The notes: a model not told the origin generated them from the sequence alone. A stretch of 64,000 nt of DNA from Gp6-AA45 sp035652075 (GCA_035652075.1 DASREL010000107.1:24879-88878), one strand, 5' to 3'. Positions 43,392 to 52,141 are shown, counted from the first letter of the stretch. Numbers and translations are program-made.

Positions 43392-43843
43392 CGTCGCTGC
43401 TGCAGGGCACGCATGACGCGGTCGTGATCGAATCCTTGTCCGATCAGATAGCGATACAGGCGCTGGAACTCGCGGTCGTCGGCAATCTTTTCTCGACCGC
43501 GCAGCCGCTTCGCCAGCGACGCCTCGAGCAGCTCCTCGTCGTCGATCGACTCGAACACCTCGTCGATCGCTTTTTTTGCCGCTGACTTCGAGATACCGGC
43601 GCGTTCGATTTGCAGGCGGACGCGCATCTTGCCGCGCCGTTTGATGGAGGTCTCGGTCCGCGCGATCGCCTCAGCGACCCGGCTGTCGTCGATCGCCCGC
43701 TCCTCGCGGAGCCGCGCCACCGCGTCGTCGATCGCCTCCTCGTCGTGACCCTTGCGGCGGAGCCGCTGACGGACTTGCAGTTCGGAGAGCTCGCGTCGCG
43801 CGAGCATCTTGAGGCCGTCGATGTACGCAGGACTAGCGCCCAA
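43382..43843 (-). CDS. recX: Regulatory protein RecX
   Basis: A 153-residue all-helical protein that modulates RecA filaments. GLKMLARRELSELQVRQRLRRKGHDEEAIDDAVARLREERAIDD and ETSIKRRGKMRVRLQIERAGIS match the RecX repeats. The TTG at 43843 overlaps the pilT stop; an ATG at 43807 would remove 12 residues that look family-like. No recA is in the window. The stop is in a REP-like hairpin. Confidence 0.88.
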   Translation of the reverse strand: MGASPAYIDGLKMLARRELSELQVRQRLRRKGHDEEAIDDAVARLREERAIDDSRVAEAIARTETSIKRRGKMRVRLQIERAGISKSAAKKAIDEVFESIDDEELLEASLAKRLRGREKIADDREFQRLYRYLIGQGFDHDRVMRALQQRRQA

Positions 43844-44999
43844 ACCGCGAGATTTCCGGCGGCCCCGACGGCGGTTTGGCGGCGGCCGCCTCTTTCTTGC
43901 TCATGCCGTCGCGGCCGATTTCTGAACTGGTCATGATGCCGGCGATCTTCAGCTTGAATTCGTCGACGTTGCTGACCCAGCGCAGCGCCTCTTCGAGCGA
44001 CACGATGCCGCGTTCGTACAACCGGAAGATCGACTGATCGAACGTCTGCATGCGGTACTGCGATCCGCCGGCGGCGATCGCGCCGGCGATCAGATGCGTC
44101 TTGTCCTTGTCGACGATGCAGTCGCGGATGAAGGGCGTGGAGATGAGGACCTCGACGGCCGGCGCGCGACCTTTGCCGTCGGCGCGCGGCATCAGGCGCT
44201 GCGACACGACCGCCTTCAGCACACTGGCGAGCTGCACGCGGATCTGCTTCTGCTGATGCGGCGGAAACACGGCGATGATGCGGTTGATCGTTTCGGTCGC
44301 ATCGAGCGTGTGGAGCGTCGAGAACACCAGGTGGCCGGTTTCGGCGGCGAGCAGGCCGGTCTCGATCGTTTCGAAGTCGCGCATTTCGCCGACGAGGATG
44401 ACGTCCGGATCCTGACGCAGCGCGCTGCGCAAGGCGTGCGCGAACGATTTCGTGTCGACCGACACTTCGCGCTGATTGACGATCGACATCTGATCGCGAT
44501 GGAGGAACTCGATCGGATCCTCGACCGTCATCACGTGCGCCGACCGCGTCTTGTTGATGTAGTCGATCATCGCCGCCAGCGTCGTGCTCTTGCCGCTGCC
44601 GGTCGTGCCGGTGACGAGGACGAGACCGCGCTCCTCTTGCGAGATCGCCTTCAGGACGTCGGGCAGATCGAGCTCGTCGATCGTCCGGATTTGCATCGGG
44701 ATCACGCGAAGGACCAGGCCGACGGTGCCGCGCTGCTGGAAGATGTTGACGCGGAAGCGGCCGAGGCCGGCGACGCTGTAGGCGAGGTCGACCTCGTTGA
44801 CCTGCTTGAACTTCTCGAGCTGCTGCTTCGACATGATCGCCGCACTCATCGCGACGACGTCTTCGTAGTCGAGCTTTTTGTCCTCGGTAATCGGTTTCAG
44901 CACGCCCGCGACCCGCATCATCGGGAACGTCCCGACCTTGAGGTGCAGGTCGGACGCGCCCTGATCGACCGCGAGCTTCAGCAGGTCGTCAACGTGCAT
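43833..44999 (-). CDS. pilT: Twitching motility ATPase PilT
   Basis: A 388-residue hexameric ATPase that retracts type IV pili. It has SDLHLKVGTFPMMRVAGVLKP, Walker A TGTTGSGKSTTLAAM near residue 130, VMTVEDPIEFLH (Asp box), ALRQDPDVILVGEMRDFETI (Walker B), and the His box LVFSTLHTLDA, plus the PilT-specific AAVEVLI region (PAVEVLISTPFIRDCI). No other pilus gene is nearby. It overlaps ilvE by 11 bases. Confidence 0.95.
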   Translation of the reverse strand: MHVDDLLKLAVDQGASDLHLKVGTFPMMRVAGVLKPITEDKKLDYEDVVAMSAAIMSKQQLEKFKQVNEVDLAYSVAGLGRFRVNIFQQRGTVGLVLRVIPMQIRTIDELDLPDVLKAISQEERGLVLVTGTTGSGKSTTLAAMIDYINKTRSAHVMTVEDPIEFLHRDQMSIVNQREVSVDTKSFAHALRSALRQDPDVILVGEMRDFETIETGLLAAETGHLVFSTLHTLDATETINRIIAVFPPHQQKQIRVQLASVLKAVVSQRLMPRADGKGRAPAVEVLISTPFIRDCIVDKDKTHLIAGAIAAGGSQYRMQTFDQSIFRLYERGIVSLEEALRWVSNVDEFKLKIAGIMTSSEIGRDGMSKKEAAAAKPPSGPPEISRFGR

Positions 45000-45936
45000 G
45001 CGCCGGCTCCGGTGTGTAGACGTACGTCAGCCAACCGTGGCGGTCGGGCGTGACGCCGTTGATCACATCGAAGAACGCTGTCTGCAGCTGCTCGGTGACC
45101 GGTCCGCGTTTGCCGTTCGCGATCGTGATCTTGTCGATGGACCGCACCGGCGTCACCTCGGCGGCGGTGCCGACGAAGAACACTTCGTCGGCGAGGTAGA
45201 GCGCCTCGCGCGGAATCGTCGCTTCCGTCACGCTGAGGCCGAGTTCGCGGGCGAGCGTGACGATCGAATCGCGCGTGATGCCGCCAAGAATCGAATCGCC
45301 GACCGGCGGCGTCAGGAGCTTGCCGTCGCGGACGATGAACAGATTCTGGCCGCTGCCTTCGCTGACGTGGCCGTTGACGTCGAGCGCAATGCCCTCGGCG
45401 TAGCCCTCGAGCAGCGCTTCCATCTTGATCAACCCGGAGTTCGCGTAATTCGCCGAGCTCTTGGCCATCGCCGGCAGCGTGTTGGGCGCCATCCGATTCC
45501 AGGTCGCGATCTTGACGTCGACGCCGTTCTCGAGCGCTTCCTTGCCGAGCATCGTGCCCCATTCCCACAGGATGATCGCCGCGTCGATCGGGCAGGGGAG
45601 CGGGTTGACGCCGAGCGTGTCGTATCCGCGGAACGCGACCGGCCGGATGTAGCACGCCTTCATCTCGTTCGCGCGAATCGTCTCGAGCACCGCATCCATC
45701 CAGCCTTTGAGATCGAGCGGATACTCCATGCGGTAGATCTTCATCGATTGCTGCAGCCGGCGCATGTGCGCGTCGAGCCGGAAGCAGGCGGACCCGCGCG
45801 GCGTGTTGTAGCAGCGCGCGCCTTCGAACACGCCCGTTCCGTAATGGATGACGTGCGAGGCCACGTGAATGGTCGCGTCCTTCCAGTCGACGAGCTTCCC
45901 GTTCATCCAGATCTTGCCGGTGCCAGCGAATGCCAT
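44989..45936 (-). CDS. ilvE: Branched-chain amino acid aminotransferase
   Basis: A 315-residue PLP enzyme (fold type IV) for the last step of Val, Leu and Ile synthesis. KIWMNGKLVDWKDATIHVASHVIHYGTGVFEGARCY, AFRGYDTLGVNP, AKSSANYANSGLIKMEALLEGYAEGIALD and EGSGQNLFIVRDGKLLTPP are typical. It shares 11 bases with pilT and lies 10 bases downstream of the kinase gene in genomic order. The ATG at 45936 fits family length. Confidence 0.95.
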   Translation of the reverse strand: MAFAGTGKIWMNGKLVDWKDATIHVASHVIHYGTGVFEGARCYNTPRGSACFRLDAHMRRLQQSMKIYRMEYPLDLKGWMDAVLETIRANEMKACYIRPVAFRGYDTLGVNPLPCPIDAAIILWEWGTMLGKEALENGVDVKIATWNRMAPNTLPAMAKSSANYANSGLIKMEALLEGYAEGIALDVNGHVSEGSGQNLFIVRDGKLLTPPVGDSILGGITRDSIVTLARELGLSVTEATIPREALYLADEVFFVGTAAEVTPVRSIDKITIANGKRGPVTEQLQTAFFDVINGVTPDRHGWLTYVYTPEPAHAR

Positions 45937-45946
45937 AGCTCTGATT

Positions 45947-46930
45947 TTATTGTGTTTCGCCGCAGAAGGGACAGCGGTCGGACCGGGCGTGCAGCGGCTT
46001 GCGGCAGTGCCAGCAGAAGCGGGGCTGCGGCGCTTCGCGGGCTTTCAGGCGGCTCTGGATCTCCTGCGCGGCGTCGACGCCGACGGCGGCTTCGACCGCC
46101 TCGGGCGTGTGGCGCGGCGTCTGCCGTGGCCGCGTCGACCGCGCCGCCAGCACATCGTCCAGCAATTCGTGCGCGCGCTGGTACCGCTCGGAAATCTGCG
46201 GCGCCATCGCCTTCATGACGATGTCGCTGATGCCTTTCGGGATCTTCGAGTTCTTCATGCGCGGCGGCGACACGAGGCTGCCGGTCATCAACCGGTCGAG
46301 ATCGGCGGGTGACGGCGTGTCGTAGGGCAACATGCCAGTCAGCATCTGATACATCGTGACGCCGAGCGAGTAGATGTCCGACGCGAAGACCGCCTTGCCG
46401 TGAAACTGCTCCGGCGCCATGTACGGCGGGCTGCCGATCACCGTCGTCCCGTGCGCGGCGATCTCGAGAAAGCGCGACGTGCCGAAATCGGCAACCTTCA
46501 ACATGCCGCTGTCGGCGACGAGGACATTGGACGGACGCAGGTCGCGATGCAGCACCCCTTGTTTGTGCGCGTGGTCGACGGCGTTCGCGATTTGACAGGT
46601 GTAGTCGAGCGCGCGCGCCAGATCGAGCGCGCCGTCGCGCGCGATGATCGACTCGAGCGTCTCGCCGGGCACGAACTCCATGACGATGAAGAAGACGTTG
46701 TCCTGCTTCTCCGCGGTCAGGATCGTGACGATGTTGGGATGATTGAGGCTCGCGAGCAGACGCGGCTCGCGCAGCAGCTCGCCGAAGTCGACGCCTTGCT
46801 TGTGCGGAACCTTGAGCGCGACTTTCTTGTCGATCCAGGTGTCTTCGGCGAGATACACGGTGCCAAAGCCTCCGCTGCCAATCGTCGAGAGGATTTTGTA
46901 TTTCCCGATGATTTGTCCGCGGAAAAACAT
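45947..46930 (-). CDS. Serine/threonine protein kinase with C-terminal zinc ribbon
   Basis: A 327-residue soluble kinase. G-loop IGSGGFGTVYLAED, invariant Lys in VALKVP, catalytic loop VLHRDLRPSNVLVAD, VADFGTSR, and PYMAPEQF; so the active residues are present, but the usual HRDLKPxN Lys is Arg, as in some active kinases. The end is a two-CxxC zinc ribbon (FCWHCRKPLHARSDRCPFCGE) without a membrane helix. ATG 46930 is chosen since it begins FFRGQIIGKYKILSTIG, the domain start. A TATACT box (complement of 46939-46944) lies 8 bases ahead, so the leader is almost absent. Confidence 0.93.
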   Translation of the reverse strand: MFFRGQIIGKYKILSTIGSGGFGTVYLAEDTWIDKKVALKVPHKQGVDFGELLREPRLLASLNHPNIVTILTAEKQDNVFFIVMEFVPGETLESIIARDGALDLARALDYTCQIANAVDHAHKQGVLHRDLRPSNVLVADSGMLKVADFGTSRFLEIAAHGTTVIGSPPYMAPEQFHGKAVFASDIYSLGVTMYQMLTGMLPYDTPSPADLDRLMTGSLVSPPRMKNSKIPKGISDIVMKAMAPQISERYQRAHELLDDVLAARSTRPRQTPRHTPEAVEAAVGVDAAQEIQSRLKAREAPQPRFCWHCRKPLHARSDRCPFCGETQ

Positions 46931-46938
46931 GCAGGGCG

Positions 46939-46944
46939 AGTATA
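46939..46944 (-). promoter_or_regulatory. -10 box (TATACT) for the kinase gene
   Basis: On the minus strand GATATACTCG places TATACT 8 bases ahead of the ATG, so transcription would begin about at -2 to -1, giving an almost leaderless mRNA without a Shine-Dalgarno site. Confidence 0.5.
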
Positions 46945-46952
46945 TCAGTGTG

Positions 46953-47050
46953 GTGCTGAGTGCACCGTGCAGGGTGCAGCGTGCTTTCGGTGCGCGGTCC
47001 GCACGTTGCACCAGGTGCACCTTGCACGCTGCACCCTGCACTTTTGCACC
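46953..47050. repeat. GTGCAGG-type quasi-palindrome in the kinase-rsmE divergent region
   Basis: Left arm: heptamer-like GTGCACC, GTGCAGG, GTGCAGC, GTGCTTT units; right arm: TGCACCAG, GTGCACCT, TGCACGC, TGCACCC, TGCACTT units. The centre holds GTGCG-CGGTC-CGCAC. It fills nearly the whole gap between the two divergent starts. Confidence 0.85.
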
Positions 47051-47056
47051 GCCACC

Positions 47057-47062
47057 TATAAT
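47057..47062 (+). promoter_or_regulatory. -10 box (TATAAT) for rsmE
   Basis: A perfect TATAAT ends 7 bases before the GTG start at 47070, so the transcript would begin about at the start codon. No -35 match at standard spacing is visible; the upstream side is the repeat. Confidence 0.6.
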
Positions 47063-47069
47063 CCGTCCC

Positions 47070-47807
47070 GTGCACAGGTTCTTCGCGCCCGACCTGGATC
47101 CCGGCGACGAGTTCGTCGTCCTCCCGCGCGACGAGGCGGAGCATCTCACGCGGGTGTTGCGGCTCGGCGTCGGCGACACGGTGGCGGTCTTCAACGGACG
47201 CGGACAGGAGTTCGCCGCGCGGGTGGCGAGCGCAGTGCGGCGCGATGTGCGCGTGCAACTGCAGTCGCGGATCGAGCCGGCGGCCGAGGCCGACGTGCCG
47301 ATCACGCTGGTGCAAGCCGTCATCAAAGGCGAAAAGATGGACGACGTCGTCCGCGACGCGGTGATGCTCGGCGTCGCGGCGGTGCAGCCGATCGTGTCGA
47401 AGCGTGCGGAGACGACCGTTGCGGCGCTGATTCGGACGAACCGCGTGGATCGGTGGAGGCGCGTGGCGCTCGCGTCGGCGAAACAGTCGCGCCGCGCAGT
47501 CCTGCCCGAGATCCGCACGCCGCTGACGCTGGAGAATTATCTCGCCGAGCCGCCGACCGCGCTGCGCGTGATGTTCGTCGAACCTGCGGCCGGGGGAGGC
47601 GAGTCGGTCGCTGCGCTGCAGCGAGAGCCGATTCCGTCAGACGCCGCGATTCTCGTTGGCCCTGAAGGTGGATGGACGGAGCATGAATGCGCGATGGCGC
47701 GCGAACAGCAGGTGCGACTGATGACGCTCGGTCATCGCACGCTGCGCGCCGACGCGGTGCCGATCGCCGCGATCAGCGTGCTGCAGTTTTTGTGGGGCGA
47801 TTTGTAG
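47070..47807 (+). CDS. rsmE: 16S rRNA m3U1498 methyltransferase RsmE
   Basis: A 245-residue SPOUT methyltransferase acting on 16S rRNA. VHRFFAPDL, VLPRDEAEHLTRVLRLGVGDTVAVFNGRG, QAVIKGEKMDDVVRDAVMLGVAAVQPI, ASAKQSRRAVLPEI, ILVGPEGGWTEHE and LGHRTLRADAVPIAAISVLQFL are all characteristic. The GTG at 47070 begins exactly at the family start; a long upstream in-frame extension would run through the repeat and is not protein-like. A perfect -10 ends 7 bases before. Confidence 0.95.
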   Translation: MHRFFAPDLDPGDEFVVLPRDEAEHLTRVLRLGVGDTVAVFNGRGQEFAARVASAVRRDVRVQLQSRIEPAAEADVPITLVQAVIKGEKMDDVVRDAVMLGVAAVQPIVSKRAETTVAALIRTNRVDRWRRVALASAKQSRRAVLPEIRTPLTLENYLAEPPTALRVMFVEPAAGGGESVAALQREPIPSDAAILVGPEGGWTEHECAMAREQQVRLMTLGHRTLRADAVPIAAISVLQFLWGDL

Positions 47808-47818
47808 CTGGCGGCGCG

Positions 47819-49573
47819 CTACCTGAGCGTGACCTTGAAGTCGTGCGTCTTCGAGTCGCCTTCGCTGATCGCGATGCGCGACGCGCCGGCGCGGTGTTCG
47901 TCGAGGTACGCCGGCTCGAACCACTCGCCCTGTTCCGTCGGATCGACGGTCGCGAGGTAGTAGTCGCCTGGCGGCAGCCCGCGGATCCGGTACTTGCCCG
48001 TTTGATCGGGACGCGCGGTCATGATCTGCCGTGATTGCGCCCGCCACAGCGACGGATCCGTCGAAAACGCCAGCACGGTGAAGTCTGGAACCGGATTGCC
48101 TTGCGAATCGGTGACGGTGCCGGTGATCTCGCTCAGTTTGTCGGTGAAGGTGACGGCGACGTTGGTGACCGACTGGCCGCTGCGCAGCGTGATCGGCGTG
48201 TCGGTGACGTCGCGTCCGTCGATCGTCACCGATTTCAGCACCCAGCCTCGCAGGCCGCCGCTCGGCCGAATCAGGTGCGTGCCGGCGGCGACGCCGTCGA
48301 GCGTGAACTTGCCGTCGCGATCGACGCGCGCGTTCTGCTGTGGACCGAACGAATCCTGATCGAGCGACGGCGCCGTGATGCGGATGTTCGTGATGTCGGG
48401 CGGCGGCGTCGAACCCGGCAACATGGTGACCGTGCCGGCGAAGTGCGCGCCGGCGGCGAGGATGACCGTGACGCCGTCCACGTCCTGACCGTTGACGCTG
48501 ATCGGCTGCGACGCAAACTGCGGCGGCTCGGTGTCGGTGCCTCGCGCGCGGAGGACGTAGCGGCCCGGCGGAACGTTGGCGATCTCGAAGCTGCCGTCCC
48601 AATCGATCCGGCTGCCGTAGTTGGCGCCCATCTGACCGCGCGCTATCGTGCCGTCGGTCATCAGGTTGACGTTGCCGCTCGACGTCGGCGTCCCGTCCGG
48701 ATTCGTCACCGTGCCGGCGATTCGCGCCGCGCGCACGAGCTGCATGTTGAAGTTGATGTCGGTGACCTCTTCGCTGAGGCCGACGTTAATCGGCTTCGCT
48801 TCGACGACCGAGGGCACGCCAGGGAAGTACGTCGGCGCATACGACAGCGACTCCTCGTCATCGCCACTGGTCGGTTGCGTGGCGGGCGGCCCGCCTCTCC
48901 CGCCGCGCCCGCCGCCGCCGAACCCACCGAACGGTCCGCCGCCGCGGCCGCCGAAGTTGAAGTTGCGTGCGATCGCGTTGACGTAGTATTCGCCGGGCAT
49001 CAGTCCCCAGACGCGGAACTGACCTTTGTCGTCCGTCTGTCCGTTACCGGCCGGCGACAATCGCCGTTCGCCCTGCAAATACTGATAGCGCATCACGCGC
49101 ACCTGCACGCCCGCCATCGGCTCGCCGTCCTCGTCGAAGATGCGCCCGGCGATCACGCTGCCGCGCGGCAGCCGGAAGTCGACGCCTTTGAGCTGCTGGC
49201 CATCGAGCAACTGCAGCGGCGTGCCCGCTTGCAGCGGACGCCGTTGACCGTAGGCGAGCGACACGAATCCGGACTTCGAGACCGTCAGCGTGTAGCGGCC
49301 GGCGGGCAGTTCGGTGAGGTCGAAGACGCCCTGGTCGTCGGTCAGCGCCCCGCGTCCACCGGGCAGTTCGGCGGCGTTGATGAACACGCGCGCGCGCTTG
49401 ATCGGCCGTCCCGAATCGCCCGCGACGACGCGGCCGGTAATGCGCCCGGTCGGCGTCGGCGGGGCATCTTTCTGGTTCTGCTGCGCTGATGTATCGCGCG
49501 ACGGTTGTTGCGGCTGCTGCGCGACAAGCGTCACGGTCAACAGCACGCAGAGCGCGGTCAACGGACGAATCAT
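47819..49573 (-). CDS. Secreted carboxypeptidase-regulatory-like repeat protein
   Basis: A 584-residue protein with signal peptide (IRPLTALCVLLTVTLVAQQP) and several beta-sandwich modules of the carboxypeptidase-regulatory type: GRITGRVVAGDSGRPIKRARVFINA, VIAGRIFDEDGEPMAGVQVRVMRY, RIAGTVTNPDGTPTSSGNVNL, and EITGTVTDSQGNPVPDFTVLAF. A Gly-rich loop (about residues 205-225) is in the middle. No enzyme domain is visible; it may bind surface polymers. The stop is 11 bases from the convergent rsmE. Confidence 0.82.
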   Translation of the reverse strand: MIRPLTALCVLLTVTLVAQQPQQPSRDTSAQQNQKDAPPTPTGRITGRVVAGDSGRPIKRARVFINAAELPGGRGALTDDQGVFDLTELPAGRYTLTVSKSGFVSLAYGQRRPLQAGTPLQLLDGQQLKGVDFRLPRGSVIAGRIFDEDGEPMAGVQVRVMRYQYLQGERRLSPAGNGQTDDKGQFRVWGLMPGEYYVNAIARNFNFGGRGGGPFGGFGGGGRGGRGGPPATQPTSGDDEESLSYAPTYFPGVPSVVEAKPINVGLSEEVTDINFNMQLVRAARIAGTVTNPDGTPTSSGNVNLMTDGTIARGQMGANYGSRIDWDGSFEIANVPPGRYVLRARGTDTEPPQFASQPISVNGQDVDGVTVILAAGAHFAGTVTMLPGSTPPPDITNIRITAPSLDQDSFGPQQNARVDRDGKFTLDGVAAGTHLIRPSGGLRGWVLKSVTIDGRDVTDTPITLRSGQSVTNVAVTFTDKLSEITGTVTDSQGNPVPDFTVLAFSTDPSLWRAQSRQIMTARPDQTGKYRIRGLPPGDYYLATVDPTEQGEWFEPAYLDEHRAGASRIAISEGDSKTHDFKVTLR

Positions 49574-49621
49574 GGTCGTTTCGTCAATATTAGACAGTCC
49601 GCGGGTCGATCGCGTTGACTG

Positions 49622-50419
49622 TCACGATTTTTTCAACAACAGGCCGACCCATGAATCCTCTTCGCGTTCCCACACGACCTCGGCCGCCGCGAACGCGCGG
49701 ACGACCGTGTCGCGTTCGTGGGACTGCAGGCCGCTCAGGATCAAGGCGCCTCCAGACCTGACGGTGGCGAGTAGTGTCGGAGCCGATCGCTCGAGCAAGG
49801 CGCCCGTCAGATTCGCGAGGACCACGTCAGCAGGCGACAGCGCCGCCGCGCCGAGGTCGGCGACGTCGAACCGCACGTGCCGCACGTCGGGATTGAGCTC
49901 GAGGTTCTCGCGTGCCGACTGGATCGCATCCGGATCCAAATCGATCCCGATCGCGGACGCCGCGCCGAGCCGATCAGCCGCAATCGCCAGCACTCCAGAG
50001 CCTGTGCCGACGTCCAGGGCAGTCTTGCCGCCAAGATCGATCTGTTGAAGCGCGTCGAGACACAGCCTGGTCGTCGCGTGATGTCCGGTGCCGAAGCCCA
50101 TCGACGGGCGGATTACGACAACGATGTCGGGATTCGGGGTTCGGGATTCGGGATTCGGAAGAACGGTGATGCGGCCAACGGTGATCGGCGCGAGGCCTTC
50201 CTGCGATCGCCGTGCCCAGTCTTCGTCGGATACGTCGATCGGCGTAACGGCAAAACGCTGCGACAGGGAAGCGCGAGCCGCGTCGCGCGACGCCGCATCG
50301 ACGAAAAACACGCGAAACCCCTCGTCGTGCCCTTCGATCGCCGTTGGAGAGAAGTCGTCGACGGCCACCAAGACAAGGTCGGACTCGCCGACCACATCCA
50401 GCGCCGGGTAATAACGCAC
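49622..50419 (-). CDS. prmA: Ribosomal protein L11 methyltransferase PrmA
   Basis: A SAM-dependent methyltransferase, 265 residues from the GTG at 50419 (VRYYPALDVVG). SAM motif I is LDVGTGSGVLAIAADRLG, preceded by IRPSMGFGTGHHATTRLCLDAL, and the catalytic NLTGALL follows DVVLANL. Two tandem repeats affect it: a 9-bp repeat just upstream is in frame and gives many extra GTG starts (VPGVPKVPGVP), and a 7-bp repeat is inserted at about residues 88-97 (NPESRTPNPD), before DIVVVI. The start is therefore uncertain; I chose the last GTG as the family begins there. Confidence 0.85.
   Translation of the reverse strand: MRYYPALDVVGESDLVLVAVDDFSPTAIEGHDEGFRVFFVDAASRDAARASLSQRFAVTPIDVSDEDWARRSQEGLAPITVGRITVLPNPESRTPNPDIVVVIRPSMGFGTGHHATTRLCLDALQQIDLGGKTALDVGTGSGVLAIAADRLGAASAIGIDLDPDAIQSARENLELNPDVRHVRFDVADLGAAALSPADVVLANLTGALLERSAPTLLATVRSGGALILSGLQSHERDTVVRAFAAAEVVWEREEDSWVGLLLKKS
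50127..50158. repeat. TCGGGAT 7-bp tandem repeat inside prmA
   Basis: Four TCGGGAT/TCGGGGT copies (50127-50154) then TCGGAAG. Seven-base units times three keep the frame at 21 bases. It codes for NPESRTPNP in the loop before the SAM domain. Confidence 0.85.
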
Positions 50420-50486
50420 CCTAGGCACCCCAAGCACGATTGGCACCCCAGGCACCTTAGGCACCCCAGGCACCCTACGCACCCTG
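50416..50486. repeat. 9-bp tandem repeat at the prmA start / dnaJ end
   Basis: On the minus strand eight units of GGGTGCCTA/G-like sequence run from the dnaJ stop to the prmA start. Each contains AGGnGTG-like bases, so each offers a GTG with a purine-rich site. The period is three codons (V-P-G/K/R). Confidence 0.85.
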
Positions 50487-51638
50487 TTATCCAAACATGT
50501 CCTTGACGCGATCGAACAGGTTCCGTTCGTGTTCTTCCTCGTCGCGGGCGCGCGGTTCGAGCTTCTCTTTCGGCAGCACCGCGGCGAGCTGTTCGAGCAG
50601 CTTGCGCTGCTCTTTGTTCAGCTTCTTCGGCGTGCGCACTTGGATTGTGGCGAACAGATCGCCGTGTCCGCGTCCGTTGACGTCGGGCATCCCTTTGCCT
50701 TTGAGCCGCAGCGTCGTGCCGGTCTGCGTCCCCTCGGGAACCTTCACCGTCTCGGGATCGCCAAGCGTCGGCACCTGAATCTCGCCGCCGAGCGCCAGCG
50801 TGGTGAAGTTGACGCCGACTTCGCAGAACAAGTTGTTGCCGTCGCGACGGAAGTGCTCGTGTTCCTGCACGTGGATGACGACGTACAGATGACCGGCGGG
50901 ACCGCCGGCGGCGCCGGCCTCGCCTTCGCCCTGCAGACGCAGTTGCTGTCCGGTCGCGATGCCCGGAGGAATCTTGACGGTGATCTTGCGTTCGCGCGCG
51001 ACGCGGCCGTTGCCGCTGCACGTCGCGCACGGCTTCGAGATGATCTTGCCGTTGCCGCGGCACTGCGGACACGTTTGCGCAATCGTGAAGAAGCCCTGCT
51101 GCCGGCGCACCTGTCCCGCACCGCGGCACATCGGACAGGTCGTCGGCGAGCTGCCGGCGGCCGCGCCCGATCCATGACACGTCTCGCAGGTTTCATGTCG
51201 CGGAATCTGGATCGACGTTTCGGTGCCCTTCGCCGATTCCTCGAACGAGATCTCGAGGTCGTAGCGCAAATCGGCGCCGCGCTGCGGACCGCCGCGCCGA
51301 CGGCCGCCGCCGAAGATGTCGCCGAAGCCGAACATGTTGCCGAGGATGTCGGCGAAGTCGCCGAATTCGGCGAAGACGTTCGGATCGAAACCGGCGCCGG
51401 CGCCGGCCGCGGAGCTGACGCCCGCGTGGCCGAAGCGGTCGTACATCGAGCGTTTGTCGCTGTCGCAAAGGACGGCGTACGCTTCGGCCGCTTCCTTGAA
51501 TTTTTCTTCAGCGGCGTGGTCGCCCGGATTCCGATCCGGGTGATATTTCATCGCGAGTTTGCGATACGCGCTCTTGAGTTCGCTCTCGCTCGCCGTCCGC
51601 TCGACACCGAGCACTTCGTAGTAATCCCGTTTGCTCAC
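50487..51638 (-). CDS. dnaJ: Chaperone protein DnaJ
   Basis: The 383-residue co-chaperone. J domain DYYEVLGVERTASESELKSAYRKLAMKYHPDRNPG with HPD, Gly-rich linker, four zinc repeats (CETCHGSG, CPMCRGAG, CPQCRGNG, CATCSGNG), and the C-terminal domain with ITVKIPPGIATGQQLRLQGEGEAG. It overlaps grpE by 4 bases (ATGA). The stop TAA is immediately before the prmA repeat. Confidence 0.97.
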   Translation of the reverse strand: MSKRDYYEVLGVERTASESELKSAYRKLAMKYHPDRNPGDHAAEEKFKEAAEAYAVLCDSDKRSMYDRFGHAGVSSAAGAGAGFDPNVFAEFGDFADILGNMFGFGDIFGGGRRRGGPQRGADLRYDLEISFEESAKGTETSIQIPRHETCETCHGSGAAAGSSPTTCPMCRGAGQVRRQQGFFTIAQTCPQCRGNGKIISKPCATCSGNGRVARERKITVKIPPGIATGQQLRLQGEGEAGAAGGPAGHLYVVIHVQEHEHFRRDGNNLFCEVGVNFTTLALGGEIQVPTLGDPETVKVPEGTQTGTTLRLKGKGMPDVNGRGHGDLFATIQVRTPKKLNKEQRKLLEQLAAVLPKEKLEPRARDEEEHERNLFDRVKDMFG

Positions 51639-52141
51639 GCCTTTGCTACCTTCACCATCGCCGGCCTGAGCAGGCGGTCCCCAATCATGTATCCCTTGCG
51701 AAGCTCCGCGATCACCTCGTTGTCGCGGTGCTCGGGGCTGTGTTCCTGCATCACGGCCTGATGGATGTTCGGATCGAAATCGGCGCCGACCGCCTCGATC
51801 GGCGTCACCTTGAACTTCCGCAGCAGGTCGTAGAGCTTCGCGTGAATCAGCTCGATGCCCTTGCGATACGCGTCGCCGCTGTCGCCGGCATCGACGGTCA
51901 GCGCGAGATCGAAGTCGTCGACGATCATGAGCAGCTCCTGCAGCATGTCGACGACGGCCTGATCCGCCTGCTCGCGCCGTTCGCGTTCGACGCGTTTCCG
52001 GTAGTTGTCGAACTCCGCCGCTTTGCGCATCCAGCGGTCGTAGTAGTCGTCGCGTTCGCGCTGTGCGTCGGCCAGCGGATCGGCGGAAACGACCGCCTCG
52101 CCCGGAGTCTCGGTCGGCTCCGTCACTCGTTCGTCAGCCAT
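51635..52141 (-). CDS. grpE: Nucleotide exchange factor GrpE
   Basis: A 168-residue protein: acidic N-terminus, coiled coil (DPLADAQRERDDYYDRWMRKAAEFDNYRKRVERERREQ), and the C-terminal PxxDPxxHQAVM motif here as GADFDPNIHQAVMQEHS, then LRKGYMIGDRLLRPAMVKVA. It exchanges ADP on DnaK, whose gene is not in the window. It lies between hrcA (10-base gap) and dnaJ. Confidence 0.96.
   Translation of the reverse strand: MADERVTEPTETPGEAVVSADPLADAQRERDDYYDRWMRKAAEFDNYRKRVERERREQADQAVVDMLQELLMIVDDFDLALTVDAGDSGDAYRKGIELIHAKLYDLLRKFKVTPIEAVGADFDPNIHQAVMQEHSPEHRDNEVIAELRKGYMIGDRLLRPAMVKVAKA

Noticed and set aside
41167..43416. 749-codon plus-strand frame opposite alaS
   Set aside because: Shadow of alaS; no domain and biased composition.
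46743..47069. N-terminal extension of RsmE
   Set aside because: It would pass through the GTGCAGG repeat and into the kinase gene; family alignment begins at GTG 47070.
45903..47315. Long minus-strand frame covering the kinase gene in another register
   Set aside because: The kinase motifs are in the other frame; this one runs through the repeat and shows no protein-like features.
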